DNA from: DASVXQ01 sp046727955
Lineage (GTDB): Bacteria; Actinomycetota; CALGFH01
Assembly (NCBI GenBank): GCA_046727955.1
Contig: JBKPDO010000178.1
Location: 1 to 16,948, forward strand
Direction of reading: 5' to 3'
Length of the DNA: 16,948 nucleotides
The notes under the pieces are model-generated. The model saw only the letters and a program-made list of their open reading frames with translations. It was not told where the DNA came from and did not search any database. Shown here in pieces: positions 12,892 through 16,948 of the stretch (position 1 is its first letter; every line of letters begins with the position of its first letter). Position numbers and translations under genes: made by a program.

Positions 12892-13841
12892 CGGTCTGTC
12901 TCCTCGATGCGCTGCGCAACTGGATCGTGATGGGGGCTGATGCGGACGACCCAGGCGGATCGGTTACCGAGCTTTTCGATCCGAGGCGTCGCGGGCAGGC
13001 CGGCGAGCACACGGGCTTGCACCTGTCCACCCAACGTGCCGGGCAGCCTCCGCTGGAGCCAGCGGCCAACCGCGACGGCGAGCGCGGCGGCCACCAAGAC
13101 GAGAACGACGAGCAGGCCCACGGGAAGGTTCGTCTTGCTGGCGGCTGGCGAGGTGCCCTGGACGCTTGGCGGCGGGCCAGCGGTGGTCGGCGGGCCGGCG
13201 GTGCTGGGCGGGCCAGCGGTGGTCGGCGGACCAGCAGTGCTCGATGGGCCGGTGGTGGTCGGCGGGCCGGTGGTGGTCGGCGGCTCAGTGGTGGTGGGCG
13301 GGCCAGCGGTGGTCGGCGGGCCGGTGGTGCTCGGGGGGCCGGTGGTGCTCGGCGGCAACGGCTGCTTAATCTCGAATGGGACAGTGCCATTCATGTCGCC
13401 TCGCCCGCACCTCGAATCGAGTAGTAAGCAGCCCCCCTTGTAGTAGTAGAAGACCGCTACCCCGATAGGCATTGACCCGGGCTGGGCGTTGTCGGGGACC
13501 TGGAGGATCGCCGACCATCCTCCGTCCGATTGGCTGCAGTTTTGCGTCGCGTCGCCATCAAAATGGGCGGAGCAACTGTCGATGACCACGCTGGGGTCCG
13601 GCGAGGAGAAGGACACCGTTACCGAATCACCAGGGCTTGCGGGGTTCGGGCTAGCGGAGATCGAGAAGCTTGGCTCTTGTTGCAATGCACCGTACGTGAG
13701 CGCAGACGTCGATCCAGCCAATTCGACGCCGCGGGTCGCCGCGTCGGTCGGCGGCGCGGGAAGGGCGACAATTGCGAACGCCACCGCGGAGATGCTCGAC
13801 CGCCGGATCCACCCACATGGCCTGACCAGCTCTTTCGGCAT
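12888..13841 (-). CDS. Cell-surface protein with Thr/Pro stalk and C-terminal membrane anchor (317 aa)
   Basis: The start at ATG 13841 gives a signal peptide (basic RPCGWIRRSS, hydrophobic ISAVAFAIVALPA, cleavage near residue 34). Residues 57-160 form a beta-sandwich-like domain (SASPNPASPGDSVTVSFSSP, four Cys at 90, 102, 138 and 145). Residues 164-225 are about twelve GPPTT-type pentapeptides, a wall-spanning or glycosylated stalk. Residues 238-260 (NLPVGLLVVLVLVAAALAVAV) are a transmembrane helix, followed by a 57-residue cytoplasmic tail ending VAQRIEETDR. No LPXTG motif is present. No good ribosome binding site precedes 13841; an in-frame ATG at 13919 is possible. The start of the domain resembles CARDB- or Ig-like modules, without a firm match. 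It is coupled by ATGA to the cytosolic gene downstream. Confidence 0.75.
   Translation of the reverse strand: MPKELVRPCGWIRRSSISAVAFAIVALPAPPTDAATRGVELAGSTSALTYGALQQEPSFSISASPNPASPGDSVTVSFSSPDPSVVIDSCSAHFDGDATQNCSQSDGGWSAILQVPDNAQPGSMPIGVAVFYYYKGGCLLLDSRCGRGDMNGTVPFEIKQPLPPSTTGPPSTTGPPTTAGPPTTTEPPTTTGPPTTTGPSSTAGPPTTAGPPSTAGPPTTAGPPPSVQGTSPAASKTNLPVGLLVVLVLVAAALAVAVGRWLQRRLPGTLGGQVQARVLAGLPATPRIEKLGNRSAWVVRISPHHDPVAQRIEETDR
13164..13350. repeat. 15-bp tandem repeats encoding the Thr/Pro stalk
   Basis: Degenerate GGCGGGCC(A/G)G(C/T)GGTG units repeat with a 15-bp period on the plus strand (five codons, GPPTT/GPPST on the minus strand). Such arrays change copy number by slippage, so stalk length may vary between strains. 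Confidence 0.75.
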
Positions 13842-14111
13842 AGGAGAGGAGTATCTCGGGCTTCCCCGAGGGTTCCTTCCTGGGAATGACAGCGTAGTTT
13901 GTAATTGCAACCGGGACATCAGGTACCTGCCTCACCCAATACTGGCCAAAGACTGTGAGCTTGCGGTTGCGTCCTCGGTGGCTGTTTCGTGGCTGTTCAC
14001 CGAAACTGTGGACGGGTGGGGTCACGGGCGATTTGCCGGAGGAGTGCGGAGCGCAGGTCCTCTCGCTGTGCTCGGTGAGAGTCCTCCTGCGTAGGGCCAA
14101 AACGAGATTGT

Positions 14112-14263
14112 CACAAGCCTGCGCCCGATCTGGAAGTATCTAGCGAATGATACGGTGCCCGATCGACGTGAGACTTCTGCCTTTCCAAGTCACAACAGTA
14201 ACGGGTCGCGTGTTGTTTGGCAGTGTCGTGCGTCGCGCGTTGGGTGTGCTCGTCGTCACACTG
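14112..14263. repeat. Duplicated upstream sequence, copy A
   Basis: Aligns along its length with 15067-15228. The best block, 14216-14263 against 15181-15228, matches at 42 of 48 positions without gaps, and five of the six differences are not C/G to G/C changes but mostly G/A or C/T. The start blocks (CACAAG, CCGATCTG, TGATC/GATCGA) also match. It lies 270-420 bases upstream of the surface-protein start. Confidence 0.6.
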
Positions 14264-14321
14264 GGGGTCATGCCAGTCACAACCCTTGCGGCGTCGGAAG
14301 GATACGCTCGCGCTGCACCGC

Positions 14322-14347
14322 GGGGGAGGAGCACTGGCCCCTCCCCC
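14322..14347. terminator. GC-rich hairpin after the secreted-protein gene
   Basis: GGGGGAGG and CCTCCCCC form an 8-bp stem around a 10-base loop, starting about 22 bases beyond the minus-strand stop at 14370. No U tract. Probable terminator. Confidence 0.5.
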
Positions 14348-14369
14348 GGCAGGCGCTTGGGAGCTCCGG

Positions 14370-14903
14370 TCAGGTACGGAGGGCCTCGACGACCAGCGTC
14401 CAGTCATCCAGCCGTAGGGTAGTTGCGCTGCTGGTTGTCGCGTACTGCACCTTCACTGGATAGGTGCCCGGGGAGAAGTAGGCGCGGGAGCGCTCGATCG
14501 CGTGGCTCTCCCATGAGCCTACGGTGTCGTTGCCGTTGTTGCTCGAGTCAAACGCGAAGTCGAAGCCGACCGCCGGGTCTGCCTCCTTGCCGTTGATCAG
14601 GATGCGCACCGGGCAGTAGCCGAAGCCGCCGTAGCAGGCCGACTCGGCCGAGAAGCGCGCGAGGACGACGGCGCACGTAGCCCGTCCGCAGGGGTCCACG
14701 GTGATGCTGGTGGCCGCGCCGGGAAGGTCGACAAAGCCAGTCGAGTTGGTTGTGGTTGCGGTGTCGCCATGGACCACTTTGACGCGGGTAAGTGTCCTGG
14801 CGCTCCGCGTGGTGGTGGCCGCGATGGCTGCGCTGACGAGGGTGAGGGAGAGCACGAAGGCGAGGAGGATGGCTGCCCACCGCCAGGTCTTGAATCGACG
14901 CAT
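14370..14903 (-). CDS. Secreted protein with two disulphide-ready Cys pairs (177 aa)
   Basis: AAAGGA lies eight bases before ATG 14903, which favours it over ATG 14912. The signal peptide is textbook: MRRFKTWRW, a hydrophobic core to residue 25, and cleavage after AIAA. The mature part is Thr/Ser-rich then beta-rich: FVDLPGAATSITVDPCGRAT, VVLARFSAESACYGGFGYCP, VRILINGKEADPAVGFDFAF, SWESHAIERSRAYFSPGTYP and VKVQYATTSSATTLRLDDWT. Cys at 72/77 and 90/97 are likely disulphides. Similar exported actinobacterial proteins with 'FSAES.CYGG.GYC.VRI' and 'LDDW.L.V' exist without known function (from memory). A jelly-roll-like adhesive or carbohydrate-contacting fold is a guess. A perfect 16-bp palindrome lies about 90 bases upstream. 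Confidence 0.85.
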   Translation of the reverse strand: MRRFKTWRWAAILLAFVLSLTLVSAAIAATTTRSARTLTRVKVVHGDTATTTNSTGFVDLPGAATSITVDPCGRATCAVVLARFSAESACYGGFGYCPVRILINGKEADPAVGFDFAFDSSNNGNDTVGSWESHAIERSRAYFSPGTYPVKVQYATTSSATTLRLDDWTLVVEALRT

Positions 14904-14991
14904 TATGTTCATCCTTTCGGATGGCTCGCTGTAAACCTGACCGAACCGTGGACAGCTCCGGCGGCGCGCGCGGGACGCCCTTGCCGTGGCA

Positions 14992-15007
14992 GGCGCGTAT
15001 ACGCGCC
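14992..15007. promoter_or_regulatory. Perfect 16-bp palindrome upstream of the secreted-protein gene
   Basis: GGCGCGTATACGCGCC is identical to its reverse complement. It lies 89-104 bases upstream of the minus-strand ATG at 14903, a suitable operator position. No matching site was seen upstream of the surface-protein gene. Confidence 0.5.
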
Positions 15008-15066
15008 GCATGGTGAAAACCTAATGGACGGCTTCCCGGGACGCTGGCGCGCATAGGCGAGGGATC

Positions 15067-15228
15067 CACAAAGCCCGCCCCCGATCTGAAAGCATCGAAC
15101 GGATAATGCGACGCCTGATCAATGTGGACCTGAGGTTCTTGCTTGACTAGGTTGTGTACGTAGTAGCAGGCTGCAGGCTATTTCACAGTGTCATGCGTCA
15201 CGCGTTGGATGTGCTCGTCGTCACATTG
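15067..15228. repeat. Duplicated upstream sequence, copy B
   Basis: Partner of 14112-14263. It lies 165-325 bases upstream of the secreted-protein start. Stop codons interrupt copy B in several frames, so a regulatory or decayed element is more likely than a gene. Confidence 0.6.
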
Positions 15229-15276
15229 CTGTCGCACCGCGCGGTCGTCGAAGACTGGATATGCGAAGCGGGTCTG

Positions 15277-15338
15277 CTTGTCGCCACTCCCACCTGCGGA
15301 TTCCCTGCTCCGCGAGCTCCAGGAGCGGCGAAGTTATG
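15277..15338. repeat. Degenerate dispersed repeat, copy 2 (partner at 781-843)
   Basis: See the copy at 781-843. This copy lies directly beyond copy B of the duplicated upstream sequence, so the two may be parts of one longer element. Confidence 0.45.
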
Positions 15339-15497
15339 CGCCGGTGCCGCCGCCGCGGCGGCGGGAGGCAGCGGCGCCGGGCTGCTGCCGGCCAGCGGCG
15401 GCTTCGGGCTGCTCGGCGTGGTCGCGGCAGCGCCCTGCCTGCTGCTCCTGGTCGCGGTCGCCGCCACCGGCAGGGGGAGCTCCCCGGGGCACATCCG

Positions 15498-15818
15498 TCA
15501 GAGCGTGTTCGGGCGCAGTAGCGTGTCGTAGTGCGCCGAGCGCTCGTCGAAGCGGGCCAGCACCGCGCGTGCCCGCGGTGGCACGTAGGCGGCCTCGTAG
15601 TCCTCGCCGGCGAAGGCTCGAACCTGCTCCAGCGAGTCGAACAGCAGGATGGTGGCGAACTCCACCTCGCCGTCGAAGTTGCGCCGCAGCAGGTAGGCGC
15701 CGTGATAGCCGTCGAGGTTGCGCGTCGCGATGCCTGGCAAGACCTCCTGGCTGACGATCCGCTGGTAGGCGTCGGCGTTCTCCGGGGTGGTCCAGCCTCT
15801 CCAGATCCGAGCGATCAT
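15498..15818 (-). CDS. ABM-domain (antibiotic biosynthesis monooxygenase-like) protein (106 aa)
   Basis: AAGGAG lies about nine bases before ATG 15818. The product starts MIARIWRGWTTPENADAYQR and continues EVLPGIATRNLDGYHGAYLL, RRNFDGEVEFATILLFDSLE and QVRAFAGEDYEAAYVPPRAR. This is a dimeric alpha-beta barrel of the ABM superfamily, complete at about 100 residues. The pattern 'W.G.T....A.AY...' / 'E..F.T.....S.......F.G....' / 'A..P...R..L..FD......H(Y/F)' matches the common stand-alone bacterial subfamily. That subfamily has no proven substrate; other members oxidise quinol-type polyketides without cofactor or degrade haem. The DHA2 exporter remnant lies 71 bases upstream on the same strand. 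Confidence 0.85.
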   Translation of the reverse strand: MIARIWRGWTTPENADAYQRIVSQEVLPGIATRNLDGYHGAYLLRRNFDGEVEFATILLFDSLEQVRAFAGEDYEAAYVPPRARAVLARFDERSAHYDTLLRPNTL

Positions 15819-15889
15819 CGTGGCTGCTCCTTGTCGTGGACGATGAGGAGAAAGGTAGCCGCTCGGCTGGGTGCTGCGCGTGGGCGCTG

Positions 15890-16490
15890 TCAACTGGCCT
15901 TGGTCGCGGCCGGCGGCGTCCCCGGCGCCGCTTCGGCGGCGGGGACTGGGCTCGGGCGGCGCCGGGGGAGCGCGATGCCGGCGACCACGCCCACGAGGGC
16001 GAGGACGGCGGAGACGCCGATCGCCGGCGCGAACCCGTCGCTGAACGCGCGGGCTGAGGCGTAGCTGCCGGTGGCGGCGAAGACCGCGCCCAGGATGGCG
16101 ACCCCGAACGCGCCACCGAGCTGTCGCGTGGTGGTGTAGGTACCCGACGCTTTGCCGATATCCGGTGGCGCGACCAGGCTCACGACGGACTTGGTGACGG
16201 CCGGCAAGGCCAGCGAGAAGCCGATGCCGCCGATGGCCATCGGCGCGACCATCTCGAGGTACGGGGTGCTGGGTCCGGCGACTAGGGCGAGCCAGCCCAT
16301 GCCGATGCCCAGCAGGAGCGTGCCGGCGACGATCAGCGGGCGCTCGCCGATCCGGTCGGCGAGCGCGCCGGCCCGGGGAGCGATGAGGAACGGCGCGATC
16401 CCCCAGGGAAGCAGCCGCAGGCCGGCACCGAGCGGCCCCTCGCCGCCGGCGACCTGGAAGAACTGGGCGGTGAAGAAGACGGCGCCGGTC
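15890..16490 (-). pseudogene. DHA2-type (EmrB/QacA) MFS exporter, C-terminal half only
   Basis: From about 16490 the minus strand reads GAVFFTAQFFQVAGGEGPLG, AGLRLLPWGIAPFLIAPRAG, ALADRIGERPLIVAGTLLLG, GIGFSLALPAVTKSVVSLVA, then PPDIGKASGTYTTTRQLGGA, FGVAILGAVFA, a last helix, and an Ala/Pro-rich tail with TGA at 15890. This is about 200 residues, the last five or six helices of a 14-helix DHA2 drug exporter; the PDIGKASG(T)...RQLGGAFGVAI motif is characteristic. The first eight or so helices are missing. Homology stops abruptly near 16490 where unrelated plus-strand coding sequence begins, marking a recombination joint. It cannot transport. Confidence 0.85.
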
Positions 16491-16559
16491 AACGTCACCC
16501 GCTTCCTCGACAACAGCGTGCTGGGATACTTCGGGCTGCCGCGGACGTTGCGCGACTAG
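16490..16559 (+). pseudogene. 3' tail of an unknown gene at a recombination joint
   Basis: The plus strand reads VNVTRFLDNSVLGYFGLPRT then LRD and a stop TAG at 16557-16559. The short run is protein-like (Phe/Leu/Tyr-rich with codon use like its neighbours) and is followed 12 bases later by a strong hairpin, as a gene end would be. The family is not recognised. It abuts the truncated exporter. Confidence 0.4.
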
Positions 16560-16571
16560 GGCCTGGTTGCA

Positions 16572-16605
16572 TTCGGGGGGGAGCCCGAGACAGCTCCCCC
16601 CCGAA
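16572..16605. terminator. 13-bp perfect hairpin
   Basis: TTCGGGGGGGAGC (16572-16584) pairs perfectly with 16593-16605 around an 8-base loop. It starts 12 bases after the plus-strand stop at 16559. There is no U tract. It probably ended the gene whose tail remains. Confidence 0.65.
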
Positions 16606-16607
16606 CG

Positions 16608-16750
16608 CCCCCATCGGGCACCTCGACGTGATCCCTGGGTGGTGGGTCAGCACCGTGGTCGGGCAGGTTCGCCGTCCGATCCCCCATCGGGTACCTCGAG
16701 GTGATCCCTGGGTGGTGGGTCAGTACCGCGATCGGGCAGGGTCGCCGTGC
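16608..16750. repeat. Tandem direct repeat of about 70 bp, period 73
   Basis: The copies start at 16608 and 16681 (CCCCCATCGGG) and share GTGATCCCTGGGTGGTGGG, TCGGGCAGG and TCGCCGT, differing at about seven positions. No gene is present. The repeats lie between the hairpin and the ABC permease end. Confidence 0.75.
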
Positions 16751-16813
16751 CGCGGATCACCATTGCAACCAGCCCCAGGCCCTGGTGCCGGCTTCTCGTA
16801 AGGGTGCGGTCGG

Positions 16814-16948
16814 TCAGGTGACGGGGATGTCGCGGCGACGCAGCCCGATCAGCCCGGCGATGGCGAGCGCCACCGCGACGGCGCCCAGCCAGATCAGGGG
16901 GGTGGCGGACACGGCGGTGCCGGGGGCCTTGGGGACGTGGGTGAACGG
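16814..16948 (-). CDS. ABC-2 type transporter permease, C-terminus (partial)
   Basis: Reading in from the window edge on the minus strand: PFTHVPKAPGTAVSATPLIW, LGAVAVALAIAGLIGLRRRD and IPVT, then TGA at 16814-16816. A 'PF(T/A)HVPxxPG' loop, one last transmembrane helix and the ending 'GLxGxRRRDI' are typical of the last 45 residues of exporter permeases of the ABC-2 / tetronasin-resistance kind. The rest of the gene, and presumably its ATPase partner, lies beyond the window. Confidence 0.75.
   Translation of the reverse strand, partial: PFTHVPKAPGTAVSATPLIWLGAVAVALAIAGLIGLRRRDIPVT

Larger units (their letters stand above)
13842..14369. other. Upstream region of the surface-protein gene
   Basis: No gene was found in these 528 bases. 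The region holds copy A of a duplicated sequence (14112-14263) and a hairpin at 14322-14347 next to the end of the secreted-protein gene. GC is lower than in the neighbouring genes. Confidence 0.5.
14904..15497. other. Upstream region of the secreted-protein gene
   Basis: About 590 bases without a convincing gene. The region holds the palindrome at 14992-15007, copy B of the duplicated sequence (15067-15228), copy 2 of the degenerate dispersed repeat (15277-15338), and a perfect GC palindrome of CCG/CGG units near 15349. A plus-strand frame from about 15350 to 15531 could encode one hydrophobic helix but has no start. Confidence 0.5.

Noticed and set aside
15350..15531. Plus-strand frame with one hydrophobic helix (GFGLLGVVAAAPCLLLLVAV), a possible MFS transporter tail
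   Set aside because: No start and no second conserved motif. It overlaps the end of the ABM gene, and GC-rich repeats alone can give such a sequence.

Overview
The window looks like chromosomal DNA from a high-GC actinomycete (Actinomycetota). The basis is the GC-rich third codon positions, the frequent GTG starts, and protein families typical of that phylum: MarR pairs, a DUF1772 protein, a DUF2510 protein, a DUF4333 domain, a GH65 phosphorylase and a DHA2 exporter. No species is named. No tRNA, rRNA, transposase, integrase or CRISPR array was seen. This reads as an accessory or decaying region: intact small genes are mixed with truncated and frameshifted remnants and long gene-poor, repeat-rich stretches.

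Layout. 1-1044: the tail of an unknown gene, a 58-codon small gene with a good ribosome binding site, a very strong terminator hairpin, and a small one-helix membrane protein on the minus strand. 1150-1830: a conserved actinobacterial protein with a C-terminal helix-turn-helix. 1831-3125: about 1.3 kb almost without genes but full of repeats, most notably a 19-bp dyad element (consensus GTGACYRACGGATCGTCAC). That element occurs eight times between 1934 and 3672 and was not noticed elsewhere in the window. 3190-6558 (minus strand): a frameshifted zinc-ribbon protein, a small membrane-anchored protein, a histidine-kinase fragment and a heavily frameshifted GH65 glycoside phosphorylase.

6634-8840 is the best-preserved part. 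Two divergent MarR regulators share a promoter region with three copies of a 15-bp palindrome. A third MarR regulator overlaps its own palindrome and sits in front of a DUF1772 membrane protein. 8930-12060 holds a LacI-family remnant, a DUF2510 membrane protein broken by one missing base, a DUF4333 fragment, a conserved hypothetical gene and an alpha/beta-hydrolase remnant. 12319-14903 (minus strand) encodes three genes of a possible cell-surface group: a secreted protein, a Thr/Pro-stalk membrane-anchored protein, and a cytosolic protein translationally coupled to the anchored one. The regions upstream of the two exported genes contain related copies of a 150-160 bp sequence. 15498-16948: an ABM-domain monooxygenase, the 3' half of a DHA2 exporter cut by a recombination joint, a 73-bp tandem repeat and the C-terminus of an ABC-transporter permease.

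At least ten single-base frameshifts were inferred, several of them in C/G, A or T homopolymers. Either the region is decaying or the assembly has homopolymer errors. Several 'pseudogene' calls depend on which is true.
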